A DNA stretch of 64,000 nt from Streptomyces sp. DSM 15324. Lineage in GTDB: Bacteria > Actinomycetota > Actinomycetes > Streptomycetales > Streptomycetaceae. The notes under the pieces were generated by a model. That model was not told the DNA's origin, did no database searches, and was given only the letters and a program-made list of their open reading frames with translations. The position numbers and the translations under genes are program-made. The stretch covers positions 834,700 through 898,699 of the forward strand of contig NZ_KQ949024.1 of the NCBI RefSeq assembly GCF_001514285.1. Direction: 5' to 3'. This document shows positions 35,573-44,870 of this stretch, piece after piece (the first letter of the stretch is position 1; every line of letters begins with the position of its first letter).

Positions 35573-37227
35573 GTGACAACCTCTCAGTTGACCCAGGACC
35601 AGAAACCGGGGCGCGCCCGCCGAGAGGGGCACCCCGGTGTGGCGCTCACCGTCATCGCGGCCTGCCAACTCATGGTGGTACTCGACGCGACGACTTGATC
35701 ATGAGTCTCGGAGTCCTCCAAAAGGAGCCGAGGCTCAACGGCCCCCGAAATCTCCAGGTCAGGCAGGCCAACCGCCGTGGACACGTCCGGCACGGGAGCC
35801 GTATCAACGCCAGCAAGGGCAGCCACGACACGGCCCCAGGTCCCATCGTCCACCCACCTTGACCAGCGCGACATGAGGGACTTGCGTGCACCTCGCTCAC
35901 CTTCGGCGGCCTGCTCCTGCTCGGCGCCCGAGCAGGGGACATCCTCGGCCGGCGCCGGGTGTTCATGACCGGAATCCTGCTCTTCACCTTCGCCTCGCTG
36001 CTCGGCGGACTGGCCCAGGAACCCTCGCAACTGCTGGCGGCCCGAGCCCTCCAGGGGATGGGAGGCGCCATCGCCTCGCCCACTGCACTGGCGCTCATCA
36101 CCACCACGTTTCCCGAAGGCCCGGAACGCAACCGGGCCTTCGGTGTCTTCGCCGCCGTCTCCGCGGGCGGCGGAGCCATCGGCCTGCTCGCGGGCGGCAT
36201 GCTCACGGAATGGCTGGACTGGCGCTGGGTGCTCTTCGTCAACGTGCCCATCGGCGTGCTGATCGCCTCCCTCACTCCGCTCTACATCAACGAGTCGGAG
36301 CGGCATCCGGGGCGCTTCGACATCGCGGGCGCCGTCACCTCGACCGCCGGCATGGCCTCCCGGGTCTACGCGTTCATCCGGGCCGCCGGTCAGGGCTGGC
36401 GGGACGATCTGACGCTCGGGGCCTTCGGCGCCGCGCTGGTGCTGCTGCTGGCCTTCGTGTTCACCGAGATGCGGGCCAAAGAGCCGATCACCCCGTTGAA
36501 GATGTTCGCCGACCGCACGTACCTGATCATGCTGAGCCTGGCGGCCGCGATGTTCGGCATGTTCTTCTACATCGTCCTCTTCGTGCAGAACGTGCTGGGC
36601 TACAGCCCGATCAGGGCCGGGCTCGCCTTCCTGCCCGTCACGGCCGCGATCGCGGTCGGCGCCGGCCTGTCGCAGCGCTTCCTGCCCACTCTGGGCCCCA
36701 AACCGTTCATGCTCGCCGGGGCCGCGCTGGTCGTGTCCGGCCTCTCCTGGCTGACGTTCATCAGCCCGGACAGCTCGTACCTGGGCGGAGTGCTGGGCCC
36801 GATGCTGGTGTTCGGCTTCGGCATGGGCCTGAACTTCGTGACGGCGACGGTCACCGCCGTCTCCGGCGTCGCCCCGCACGAGGCGGGTGCCGCGTCCGGA
36901 CTGCTCAACGCCACCCAGCAGGTGGGGGGTTCGCTCGGTCTGGCCATCCTGACCGCGGTCTTCGGGTCGGCCGGCAAGGACGAGGCGGAGAAGCAGCTGC
37001 CGGCCTTCCTCGCCGACGGCACGGCCGAGCAGAAGGCCGAGTTCGCCAAGACGCGTCAACTGCCCGCCCCCTGGGGCAACGAGGTCCTCGCCCACGGCAT
37101 CTCCACCGCCTTCGTCCCGGCCGCCGCGATAGCCTGCCTGGCCCTGGTCACCGCCTGGTTCGTGATCAAGGTCCGCAAGAGCGACCTGGACGCCCTGTCC
37201 GGGACGGCGGGGCCCATGGCGGGGTGA
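35573..37227 (+). pseudogene. MFS drug exporter (EmrB/QacA type), interrupted
   Basis: The GTG at 35573 opens a normal MFS N terminus (GVALTVIAACQLMVVLDATT) that hits a TGA at 35696 after 41 codons. Typical transporter sequence resumes at about 35893 in another frame with LTFGGLLLLGARAGDILGRR and runs intact to 37227, through LLAARALQGMGGAIASPTAL and GAASGLLNATQQVGGSLGLA, ending in a charged tail. The missing piece is the segment around the end of helix 1 and helix 2, replaced by about 200 bases of insertion-sequence remnant. The 3' part could only be made from an internal ATG (35959) and would lack the first helices. I regard it as non-functional. Confidence 0.85.
35696..35892 (-). mobile_element. 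Insertion-sequence remnant (IS5-like transposase fragment)
   Basis: About 200 bases that split the exporter gene. On the minus strand they encode KSLMSRWSRWVDDGTWGRVV followed by AALAGVD, which resembles the N-terminal (F/Y)RRWxxDGTWxRVxxAL segment of IS5-family transposases. The catalytic DDE part is absent, so an internal deletion is likely. Clear terminal inverted repeats were not found; the left edge begins near ACTTGATCATGAGTCTCGG. The boundaries are estimated from where exporter homology stops and resumes. Confidence 0.55.
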
Positions 37228-37552
37228 GTCGCGCGGATGGCCCGGCGCCGCCCCGAGCGCGGCCCGCTGGGGCGGCGTCACGGCCGTCCGCGACGCACCG
37301 TTGACCCCCAGCACCGCGCCGACCACCCGCGCGAACACGACGTACCCCATGCCCACCACCCCCCGACCGCTGCTCCCCGTCGCCCGCCGCCCGCCCGTGG
37401 CCTGCGCACATCGCGCGGCAGATGACCGAAGAACGCCCGCCGGTCACACAGAGTTCCCGGCGAACACACAGAGTTTCCGGGTCGGGGCGGAAGAATCCGA
37501 CCTCGGGGGCGGAGGATGCCGACGCAGTGCTCACCGCCGCCGCTCGACCTGG
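37228..37552. other. Gene-free stretch with short direct repeat
   Basis: 325 bases between the exporter remnant (plus) and the ADP-ribosylglycohydrolase gene (minus), which converge. CACACAGAGTTCCCGG at 37445-37460 recurs at 37465-37480 with one change. No gene or strong terminator is evident. Confidence 0.5.
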
Positions 37553-38458
37553 TCAGGCGGGCGCAGCGACCCACTCCGGAAGAGCTTCCACCTGTTCCGC
37601 CCACGCGGCTGGAGGCATTCCGGTCTTACCGGCGGCCAGCACGCCGCCCACGATGGCGCAGGTGGTGTCGACGTCCCCGCCGACCTGCGCGGTCGTCCAG
37701 AACGCCGTCTCGTAGTCGCCGAGGGCGCGCGCCGCCGACCAGAGCGCGAAGGGGACGGTGTCATGGGCGGACGTACGCCGTCCGCAGCCCAGCACGGCCG
37801 CGACCGTACCCGCGTCGTTGTAGTCGAGCATGTCCCTGGCGCGTCGCAGACCGGCGCCCACCGCGCTCTTGGGTACCAGGGCGATGACACCGTCCAGCAG
37901 CGTCCCGGGGCCGGGCGGGCCTCCGGGCGCGCCGACCAGCGCGGCGGCCGCGGCGACGGCCATGGCGCCGACCACGGCCTCCCGGTGCTGGTGCGTGGGA
38001 TAGGAGGAGATCTCCGCCTGGTGGGTGGCCTGCTCGGGGTCGTCCGCATACCAGGCCCCCAGAGGGGCGATCCGCATCGCTGCGCCGTTGCCCCACGACC
38101 CCTGCCCCTTGAACAGGGCCGCCGACAGTTCGCGCCAGTCGGCACCCTCCCGAACCAGCCGCAGCAGCCGGTTGACCGCGGGGCCGTAGCCTCGGTCGAA
38201 GTCGTGGTGCTCCGCGAAGGAGCGGGCCAGGGCGTCCTGGTCGATGCGGTCGTGCGAGGCCAGGACGGCCACCACCGAACAGGCCATCTCGGTGTCGTCG
38301 GTCCATTGCCAGGGACCGGGCGGCAGGGCGCGTTCCTTCAGCAGCGGGTAGTTCGCGGGTACGAAGAACTGGGACCCGAGCGCGTCACCCACCGCGAGTC
38401 CGCGCAGACTGGCGAGGGCGCGCTCCAGGCGCCCGTTGGAAGTGGAGTCAGCGGTCAT
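37553..38458 (-). CDS. ADP-ribosylglycohydrolase family protein
   Basis: 301 aa. The family removes ADP-ribose from proteins or small molecules (DraG/ARH fold). Metal-site motifs are present: LAVGDALGSQF near the start, WTDDTEMA (about 50-57) and GGDVDTTCAIVGG near the end, which supply the two magnesium ions. The internal GSWGNGAAMRIAPLG is the usual substrate-loop sequence. All catalytic acidic residues appear intact. Its start overlaps the stop of the upstream histidine phosphatase gene by four bases, so the two are coupled. Confidence 0.92.
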   Translation of the reverse strand: MTADSTSNGRLERALASLRGLAVGDALGSQFFVPANYPLLKERALPPGPWQWTDDTEMACSVVAVLASHDRIDQDALARSFAEHHDFDRGYGPAVNRLLRLVREGADWRELSAALFKGQGSWGNGAAMRIAPLGAWYADDPEQATHQAEISSYPTHQHREAVVGAMAVAAAAALVGAPGGPPGPGTLLDGVIALVPKSAVGAGLRRARDMLDYNDAGTVAAVLGCGRRTSAHDTVPFALWSAARALGDYETAFWTTAQVGGDVDTTCAIVGGVLAAGKTGMPPAAWAEQVEALPEWVAAPA

Positions 38459-39129
38459 CGCCCGCCACTGTATCCGGTGACCCCGTACGGCTCAGGATCT
38501 CGCCATCGGTCGAAAGGCCGGTCAAGGGTGTACTTGCCGTCGTCCCCGAGGACGAGCATGCGCACCTCGGCGTTCCCCGGGTTCGACAGCGACTCGAATT
38601 CGGCGACCGTCCAGTGGAACCAGCGCATGCAGAACAGCCGCATGGCGAGGCCGTGGGTCACGATGAGCACGTTCGGCGGATGGTCGGGGGCCTCGAAGCT
38701 GCGGAACAGGCTCTCCAGGAAGCCGCCGACCCTGTCGTACACGTCGGCTCCGCTCTCGCCCTGGGCGAAGCGGTAGAAGAAGTGCCCGTAGGCGTCCCGG
38801 TAGGCCTTCTGCAGCCGTACGTCGTCACGGTCCTGCCAGTTCCCCCAGTCCTGCTCGCGCAGCCGGGGTTCCTCGCGCACCCTGATGCGGTCGGGATCGA
38901 GATGGAAGGCCTGGAGGGTCTCGTGGGTGCGGCGGTAGGGGGAGACGTACACGCTGACGGGCTCGTCGCCGAGCACCTCCCGGAGCCTTTTACCGGTCTC
39001 CTCCGCCTGTCGCCGGCCCAGGTCGGTGAGGGCCAGCGCATGGTCGGGTTCACGCTCGTAGACGGTGTCATCAACATTGCCCGTTGATTCGCCGTGCCGG
39101 ACAAGGATGATGCGCCGTGGTCGTGCCAT
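38455..39129 (-). CDS. Histidine phosphatase (phosphoglycerate mutase-like)
   Basis: 224 aa. The phospho-histidine motif LVRHGESTGN is at about 10-19, with the second catalytic His in VLIVTHGLAMRLF and the Arg/Glu positions in VSPYRRTHETL and EPRLREQDWG. This is a phosphatase rather than a glycolytic mutase by its divergent middle. The ATG at 39129 overlaps no other gene; its stop overlaps the ADP-ribosylglycohydrolase start. The substrate may be a nucleotide or sugar phosphate linked to that enzyme, which is inference from coupling. Confidence 0.92.
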   Translation of the reverse strand: MARPRRIILVRHGESTGNVDDTVYEREPDHALALTDLGRRQAEETGKRLREVLGDEPVSVYVSPYRRTHETLQAFHLDPDRIRVREEPRLREQDWGNWQDRDDVRLQKAYRDAYGHFFYRFAQGESGADVYDRVGGFLESLFRSFEAPDHPPNVLIVTHGLAMRLFCMRWFHWTVAEFESLSNPGNAEVRMLVLGDDGKYTLDRPFDRWRDPEPYGVTGYSGGR

Positions 39130-39259
39130 GCCAAAACCCTAGATCGGGATGCGGCAGATCGAATACTCGTACGGCGCCCATACGGCGTAGGTCACACGCA
39201 GCGACCCTCATTCGTCACAGGAGTGCACATCTTCCCCTACAAGCGGTCAGGATCAGCGC

Positions 39260-39865
39260 TCATACCGTCCAGGCCGTCTCCAGTTCGACGATGTCACCGG
39301 TGAGGGCGGCGATGTCCGCCTCCGTCTGGGCGCGCAGGGCGAGCCGCTCCACACGTTCGGTGCGGTATTTTCCGTGCTCGGCCTCGGAACGCCACATCGA
39401 CAGGACCATGAACTCGTGGCCGGGCGCCTCGGCGAACAGCCCGCGGATCATGCCGGGCGAGCCGGCCATCGCCGGGTTCCACACCTTCTCCTGCATGAGG
39501 GTGAAGTGTTCGGCGCGCTCCTCGTGGACCCTGCACAGGGCCACGCGCAGCAGGTCGGAGTCGGTGAAGCGGGGCTCGAAGCCGGTCTTCACGTCGAAGC
39601 GGTGGTCGAACAGGCGCACCTGGGCGTCCTTGAAGGTGCCTGCCTGGGCCGCGGCCAGCCGGTCGTGGGAGCGCGCCATGAAGGAGTCGTAAAAGGCACG
39701 GCTCTCCCAGAAGGCGAAGACATGCGCGACGGAGGGCCGGCTCCTGCTCCAGCCCCCGCCCTGTCCCCGAAATCCCGGCTCCCCCAGAAGCCCCGCCCAC
39801 TTTCGCTGCCCCCGTTCGAAACCGCGGCGGTCCACCACGGTGCAGCGAATCCACTTGACCAGCAC
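39260..39865 (-). CDS. YdbC/DUF4937-type antibiotic-monooxygenase-like protein
   Basis: 201 aa. It begins VLVKWIRCTVVDRRGFERGQ and contains two ferredoxin-like halves, the second with EHFTLMQEKVWNPAMAGSPG and GHEFMVLSMWRSEAEHGKY, resembling DUF4937 and antibiotic-biosynthesis-monooxygenase folds. GTG 39865 is chosen because family members start at this VKWI motif. It faces the TerD-like gene divergently across 153 bases. Biochemical role unknown. Confidence 0.78.
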   Translation of the reverse strand: MLVKWIRCTVVDRRGFERGQRKWAGLLGEPGFRGQGGGWSRSRPSVAHVFAFWESRAFYDSFMARSHDRLAAAQAGTFKDAQVRLFDHRFDVKTGFEPRFTDSDLLRVALCRVHEERAEHFTLMQEKVWNPAMAGSPGMIRGLFAEAPGHEFMVLSMWRSEAEHGKYRTERVERLALRAQTEADIAALTGDIVELETAWTV

Positions 39866-40018
39866 CGCGCCATGGTAAGGCCACAGGGCGTGGCGTCGGT
39901 CACTCTCTGGCGCAGAGCAGCCATGCCGTGAGCCACGCGCGCGTGGCAGGATGGACAACCGGCCCTGATGATCGGGGAGTTCAGGGTGAGGTCGGACGGT
40001 GAACGGGGAGGTAAGTCC

Positions 40019-40549
40019 GTGAGCGGCATCAACAAGGGGCTCCGCAAGATCGAGCTGGCGCTGAAGTGGGACCCGAGTCCGGCGGGGCAGCCGGCCACCG
40101 ATCTGGACGTCGTCGCCGCGACGTACCTCGCGAGCGATCCGTCCGGGGCGCCCGCCTATGTGGTGCACTTCGACAGCCGCTCGCCGGACGGCACGATCTA
40201 TCTCAACCGGGACAGCAAGGACGGCAAGGGTTTCGGCTGGGACGAGGTCATGACGCTCGAACTCGAGCGGCTGGACGCGCGGTACGCGCGCGTGGTGGTC
40301 GGTGTCGTCATCCAGCAGCAGCCGGCGCACCGCACGTTCGTCAGCGTCCGCAACCCCGCCTTCCGGATCCGGGAGGGTTACACGGTTCTGGCCGAGGACG
40401 AGTTCGGTGATGTGCTCGGCGCGACGGCGGCGACCGTCGGGGAGTTCGTGCGCGAGGCCGACGGCTGGACGTTCCACAGGGGGGTCCAGGGGTTCGAGGA
40501 CGACCCGGCGACGTTCACCAGGGTCATGGGCGAGGTACGCCGGCCCTGA
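40019..40549 (+). CDS. TerD-family stress protein
   Basis: 176 aa. The sequence SGINKGLRKIELALKWDPSP begins the TerD/CABP fold; calcium-site-type residues occur in DLDVVAATYLA and FDSRSPDGTIYLNRDSKDGK. TerD-like proteins are abundant in Streptomyces and are linked to tellurite resistance, calcium and development. GTG 40019 follows GGGAGG; an ATG at 39968 is in frame but lacks a ribosome site. No other ter gene is adjacent. Confidence 0.87.
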   Translation: MSGINKGLRKIELALKWDPSPAGQPATDLDVVAATYLASDPSGAPAYVVHFDSRSPDGTIYLNRDSKDGKGFGWDEVMTLELERLDARYARVVVGVVIQQQPAHRTFVSVRNPAFRIREGYTVLAEDEFGDVLGATAATVGEFVREADGWTFHRGVQGFEDDPATFTRVMGEVRRP

Positions 40550-40583
40550 TCCGGACGCCGCAGGTGCGCGCAGAGAACACCGA

Positions 40584-40616
40584 GGGCGGTGGAGCCGAGG
40601 ACCGGCTCCACCGCCC
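40584..40616. terminator. Bidirectional terminator
   Basis: GGGCGGTGGAGCC (40584-40596) and GGCTCCACCGCCC (40604-40616) form a perfect 13-bp stem with a 7-base loop, between the convergent TerD-like gene and nrdJ. Confidence 0.9.
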
Positions 40617-40653
40617 TTGCCAGATCACGGGGACCTGGCCGGCACGGCGGGGA

Positions 40654-43557
40654 TCAGCTGCAGCCGCTGGTCGAGCCGCAGCCCTCGCAGATGTAGCAGG
40701 ACCCGGCGCGCTGCATCTTCGTACCGCAGGAGAAGCAGAGCGGGGCGTCGGCCTGGATGCCCAGCTGCATCTCCACCAGCTCGGCGCTGGTGTGGGCCTG
40801 CTGCGGAGCCGGCTTGACCGCCTCGGCGGCGGCCTTCGGGGCGGCGACGGCCTTGAGGTCCGTCTGGCGCGGGGCCGACTGGGCCAGACCTTCGACGTCG
40901 ACGTCCTCCTCGGCCGGCTCGTAGGAACCGGTCTCCAGATGGCGCTGGCGCTCCTCGGCGGAGTGGATGCCGAGCGCGGAACGCGTCTCGAAGGGCAGGA
41001 AGTCGAGCGCCAGGCGGCGGAAGATGTAGTCGACGATCGACTGCGCCATCCGCACGTCCGGGTCGTCCGTCATGCCGGCCGGCTCGAAGCGCATGTTGGT
41101 GAACTTCGAGACGTACGTCTCGAGCGGCACGCCGTACTGCAGGCCCACCGAGACGGCGATGGAGAAGGCGTCCATCATGCCGGCGAGGGTCGAACCCTGC
41201 TTGGACATCTTCAGGAAGACCTCACCAAGGCCGTCGTCAGGGTAGGAGTTGGCCGTCATGTAGCCCTCGGCGCCACCGACCGTGAAGGAGGTGGTGATGC
41301 CGGGACGGCCCTTGGGGAGACGCTTGCGGACCGGGCGGTACTCGACGACCTTCTCGACCGCGGTACGGATCGTGTCCTCGGCCTTCGCCGTGATCTCGGC
41401 GGTCTCCTGCTCCTTGCTGTCCTTCGTCTTCGCGGAGAGGGGCTGGCCGACCTTGCAGTTGTCACGGTAGATCGCGAGCGCCTTGACGCCGAGCTTCCAG
41501 GCCTCGAAGTAGATCTCCTCGACCTCCTCGACGGTCGCCGTCTCCGGCATGTTGACCGTCTTGGAGATGGCGCCGGAGATCCAGGGCTGGATGGCGGCCA
41601 TCATGCGGACGTGGCCCATCGGGGAGATGGCGCGCTCGCCCATGGCGCAGTCGAACACCTCGTAGTGCTCCTGCTTGAGACCGGGGGCGTCGATCACATT
41701 GCCGTTCTCGGCGATGTGGGCGACGATCGCCTCGATCTGCTCCTCCTGGTAACCCAGGCGGCGCAGGGCCTGCGGGACGGTGCCGTTGACGATCTGCATC
41801 GAGCCGCCGCCGACCAGCTTCTTGAACTTGACCAGGGCGAGGTCGGGCTCGACACCGGTGGTGTCGCAGGACATCGCGAGGCCGATGGTGCCGGTCGGGG
41901 CGAGCACGGACGCCTGGGAGTTACGGAAACCGTTCTTCTCGCCGAGACGCAGTACGTCCTGCCAGGCCTCCGTGGCGGCGGCCCAGACAGGGGTGTCGAG
42001 GTCGTCCATGCGGACGGCCGTGCCGTTGGCGTCGGCGTGCTGCTTCATGACGCGGTTGTGGGCGTCGGCGTTGCGGGCGTAGCCGTCGTACGGGCCGACG
42101 ACCGAGGCCAGCTCGGCAGAGCGGCGGTAGGCCGTGCCGGTCATCAGGGAGGTGATGGCGCCGGCGAGGGCGCGGCCGCCGTCGGAGTCGTAGGCGTGTC
42201 CGGTGGCCATCAGCAGGGCGCCGAGGTTGGCGTAGCCGATGCCGAGCTGGCGGAACGCGCGCGTGTTCTCGCCGATCTTCTGGGTGGGGAAGTCGGCGAA
42301 GCAGATGGAGATGTCCATCGCGGTGATGACGAGCTCGACGACCTTCTGGAAGCGCTCGGCCTCGAAGGACTGGGTGCCCTGGCCGTCGTCCTTGAGGAAC
42401 TTCATCAGGTTCAGCGAGGCGAGGTTGCAGGACGTGTTGTCCAGGTGCATGTACTCGCTGCACGGGTTGGACGCGGTGATCCGGCCGGACTCGGGGCAGG
42501 TGTGCCAGTTGTTGATGACGCCGTCGTACTGGATGCCGGGGTCGGCGCAGGCCCAGGCGGCCTCGGCGATCCGGCGGAAGAGCGCCTTGGCGTCGACTTC
42601 CTCGATGACCTCGCCGGTCATCCGGGCGCGCAGGCCGAACTTGCCGCCCTGCTCGACGGCCTGCATGAACTCGTCGTTCACCCGGACCGAGTTGTTGGCG
42701 TTCTGGTACTGGACGGACGTGATGTCGTCGCCGCCCAGGTCCATGTCGAAGCCCGCGTCGCGAAGGACGCGGATCTTCTCCTCTTCCTTGACCTTGGTCT
42801 CGATGAAGTCCTCGATGTCCGGGTGGTCGACGTCGAGGACGACCATCTTGGCGGCGCGGCGGGTGGCGCCACCGGACTTGATGGTGCCGGCGGAGGCGTC
42901 GGCGCCGCGCATGAAGGAGACCGGGCCGGAGGCGTTGCCGCCGGAGGACAGCAGTTCCTTGGAGGAGCGGATGCGGGAGAGGTTCAGGCCGGCGCCGGAG
43001 CCGCCCTTGAAGATCATGCCCTCTTCCTTGTACCAGTCGAGGATCGACTCCATGGAGTCGTCGACGGCCAGGATGAAGCAGGCGGAGACCTGCTGGGGCT
43101 GCGGGGTGCCCACGTTGAACCAGACGGGGCTGTTGAAGCTGAAGATCTGGTGCAGCAGGGCGTAGGCCAGCTCGTGCTCGAAGATCTCGACGTCGGCGGC
43201 GGAGGCGAAGTACTTGTGGTCCTCGCCGGCCTTCGAGTACGTCTTCACGATGCGGTCGATCAGCTGCTTGAGGCTGACCTCGCGCTGGGGGGTGCCGACG
43301 GCACCGCGGAAGTACTTGCTGGTGACGATGTTGACCGCGTTCACCGACCAGAAGTCGGGGAACTCGACGCCACGCTGCTCGAAATTGACCGAGCCGTCGC
43401 GCCAGTTGGTCATGACGACGTCACGACGCTCCCAGACCACCTCGTCGTACGGGTGCACGCCGGGGGTGGTGTGGATGCGCTCGATACGCAGGCCCTTGGT
43501 GGTCTTCGCGCCCTTCGCGCGGGACCCTCGTGCCGGACCGCTCGCCGTCTCTGTCAT
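40654..43557 (-). CDS. nrdJ: Vitamin B12-dependent class II ribonucleotide reductase
   Basis: 967 aa enzyme that makes deoxyribonucleotides with adenosylcobalamin, usable with or without oxygen. Active-site features: the first redox Cys in VSACFIL, the radical-site motif NPCSEYMHLDNTSCNLASLN with Asn, Cys and Glu, and the C-terminal pair cluster CFSCGTKMQRAGSCYICEGC, which relays electrons and may bind zinc. The ATG at 43557 starts TETASGPARG. It follows nrdR after 163 bases, giving the known nrdR-nrdJ operon of Streptomyces. Confidence 0.95.
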   Translation of the reverse strand: MTETASGPARGSRAKGAKTTKGLRIERIHTTPGVHPYDEVVWERRDVVMTNWRDGSVNFEQRGVEFPDFWSVNAVNIVTSKYFRGAVGTPQREVSLKQLIDRIVKTYSKAGEDHKYFASAADVEIFEHELAYALLHQIFSFNSPVWFNVGTPQPQQVSACFILAVDDSMESILDWYKEEGMIFKGGSGAGLNLSRIRSSKELLSSGGNASGPVSFMRGADASAGTIKSGGATRRAAKMVVLDVDHPDIEDFIETKVKEEEKIRVLRDAGFDMDLGGDDITSVQYQNANNSVRVNDEFMQAVEQGGKFGLRARMTGEVIEEVDAKALFRRIAEAAWACADPGIQYDGVINNWHTCPESGRITASNPCSEYMHLDNTSCNLASLNLMKFLKDDGQGTQSFEAERFQKVVELVITAMDISICFADFPTQKIGENTRAFRQLGIGYANLGALLMATGHAYDSDGGRALAGAITSLMTGTAYRRSAELASVVGPYDGYARNADAHNRVMKQHADANGTAVRMDDLDTPVWAAATEAWQDVLRLGEKNGFRNSQASVLAPTGTIGLAMSCDTTGVEPDLALVKFKKLVGGGSMQIVNGTVPQALRRLGYQEEQIEAIVAHIAENGNVIDAPGLKQEHYEVFDCAMGERAISPMGHVRMMAAIQPWISGAISKTVNMPETATVEEVEEIYFEAWKLGVKALAIYRDNCKVGQPLSAKTKDSKEQETAEITAKAEDTIRTAVEKVVEYRPVRKRLPKGRPGITTSFTVGGAEGYMTANSYPDDGLGEVFLKMSKQGSTLAGMMDAFSIAVSVGLQYGVPLETYVSKFTNMRFEPAGMTDDPDVRMAQSIVDYIFRRLALDFLPFETRSALGIHSAEERQRHLETGSYEPAEEDVDVEGLAQSAPRQTDLKAVAAPKAAAEAVKPAPQQAHTSAELVEMQLGIQADAPLCFSCGTKMQRAGSCYICEGCGSTSGCS

Positions 43558-43720
43558 GCCGCCTCCCTGTACAGGCAAAAACGCCCTGAAATGCCACGAT
43601 GTTCCCGTGGCACGGTGTGGTGTCTGGTGCTGCGGAGTCGATGCGCCTGGTCCGCAGCAAGTCTTGGTCCGCCGCCGCCCGACCGGATCCGGGGTGTCCG
43701 CCCGGTTCCGGTTTCGCCGG

Positions 43721-44290
43721 TCAGTCGGCGGCGTGGGCGGGCTCGGGGACCCGCGTGGTCCCTCCGCGCCCGCCGTCGTCCTCCTGGCCCCCCACGACAG
43801 CGTCCGGGTCGCCTTCGCGGTCGTCGTCGTCCGCGCCGGGGCGTCCCGTCTGGTCCCTGAGTTCCGCGATCGCGGCCTCGAAGTCCTCGAGCGAGTCGAA
43901 GGCCCGGTAGACGGAGGCGAAGCGCAGGTAGGCGACGAGGTCGAGTTCCTGCAACGGGCCGAGTATGGCCAGCCCCACGTCGTGGGTGGTCAGCTCGGCG
44001 CTCCCGGTGGCCCGTACCGCCTCCTCGACCCGCTGGCCGAGCTGGGCGAGCGCGTCCTCGGTGACGGGCCGCCCCTGACATGCCTTGCGCACGCCGTTGA
44101 TGACCTTGGTGCGGCTGAACGGCTCGGTGACTCCGGACCGCTTCACCACCATGAGCGAGCACGTCTCCACGGTCGTGAAACGACGGGAGCAGTCAGGGCA
44201 CTGGCGGCGCCTGCGGATCGACGTGCCGTCGTCCGTCGTACGGCTGTCGACGACACGGCTGTCGGGGTGCCTGCAGAAGGGGCAGTGCAT
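43721..44290 (-). CDS. nrdR: Transcriptional repressor NrdR
   Basis: 189 aa. An N-terminal zinc ribbon ([17 protein letters not shown], then [16 protein letters not shown]) is followed by an ATP-cone domain (about 46-136, [20 protein letters not shown]) that senses ATP/dATP. The acidic tail ([14 protein letters not shown]) is an extension common in Streptomyces. NrdR represses ribonucleotide reductase genes by binding paired NrdR boxes; two such boxes lie upstream of this gene, so it represses itself and nrdJ. Confidence 0.95.
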   Translation of the reverse strand: MHCPFCRHPDSRVVDSRTTDDGTSIRRRRQCPDCSRRFTTVETCSLMVVKRSGVTEPFSRTKVINGVRKACQGRPVTEDALAQLGQRVEEAVRATGSAELTTHDVGLAILGPLQELDLVAYLRFASVYRAFDSLEDFEAAIAELRDQTGRPGADDDDREGDPDAVVGGQEDDGGRGGTTRVPEPAHAAD

Positions 44291-44397
44291 GAAGTCCCAA
44301 CCCTCCTCACAGCAGACTCAATGGCCTCGCCGGGCCTCACGGGCCCCTCGAAGCAGCCCCAAGCATAGGCGATCCTCGTGGATGCGAAGACCAAGGG

Positions 44398-44445
44398 CAA
44401 CACAACTTGTGGGCCGCTGATGACATCCAAGCACTAGATATGGGG
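44398..44445 (-). promoter_or_regulatory. Paired NrdR boxes
   Basis: On the minus strand, CCCCATATCTAGTGCT (44430-44445) and CCCACAAGTTGTGTTG (44398-44413) both fit the 16-base NrdR box pattern, with centres 32 bases apart, three helical turns. This spacing is the one known for functional NrdR box pairs. They lie 108-155 bases upstream of nrdR. Confidence 0.75.
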
Positions 44446-44792
44446 CTTGGACCATTCATCCAGGCCGTATCGCGTGTCGCGGTCGAACCCTTCACCCCGC
44501 GCGTTCCCGCCGTCACGGCGAGCACCCGAAACGGGCCCCACGCGCGCGTGTACAACCATGTCCGCGCGGCGTGTACGGCGATATCGTGGGCACCACAGCG
44601 AGGACCCACGGGGCTCTCGCGCGCGGGAGCGGATAGGTCGACCGCGGGGAACCTGATGGCAGACTGGGGCGGCACCGCCCCAGGGGCGCCCCGGCGGTGA
44701 AGAGTACAACAACGGACCCTTCCGTCCGCCGGTCACCACGTTGGCTATACACCCAGACACATGATCAAGTCAGGCTAACCACACTTTTTCAC
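44446..44792. promoter_or_regulatory. Long divergent region between nrdR and lexA
   Basis: About 350 bases with no convincing gene. GCGTGTAC appears twice (near 44546 and 44569). I looked for a cobalamin riboswitch, which controls another reductase operon in Streptomyces, and do not see its B12-box core here. The promoter of nrdR presumably lies at the left end and that of lexA at the right. Confidence 0.5.
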
Positions 44793-44808
44793 TCGAACGT
44801 GTGTTTGG
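44793..44808 (+). promoter_or_regulatory. LexA (SOS) box upstream of lexA
   Basis: TCGAACGTGTGTTTGG matches the actinobacterial SOS box TCGAACnnnnGTTCGA at 10 of its 12 defined positions. It lies 63 bases before the lexA start, as expected for autorepression. A perfect palindrome CTTTCGAAAG follows at 44815-44824. Confidence 0.75.
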
Positions 44809-44870
44809 CGCAACCTTTCGAAAGCAACTACCGTTGTGCAGCAGGGAGACAACCGAGAGGGGCCGACGAC

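Noticed and set aside
35584..37359. 591-codon open frame on the minus strand across the broken exporter
   Set aside because: It is a high-GC shadow frame; only the part at about 35696-35892 shows protein similarity, as a transposase fragment.
40564..43860. 1098-codon plus-strand open frame opposite nrdJ
   Set aside because: It is the complement of nrdJ codons, a typical high-GC artefact, with composition unlike a real protein.
44769..44787. Iron-box-like sequence around GTCAGGCTAACCAC upstream of lexA
   Set aside because: Only about 11 of 19 positions fit the consensus and one half-site is missing; the LexA box nearby explains regulation better.
44291..44870. Cobalamin riboswitch for nrdJ
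   Set aside because: No B12-box core was found, and NrdR boxes already account for control.
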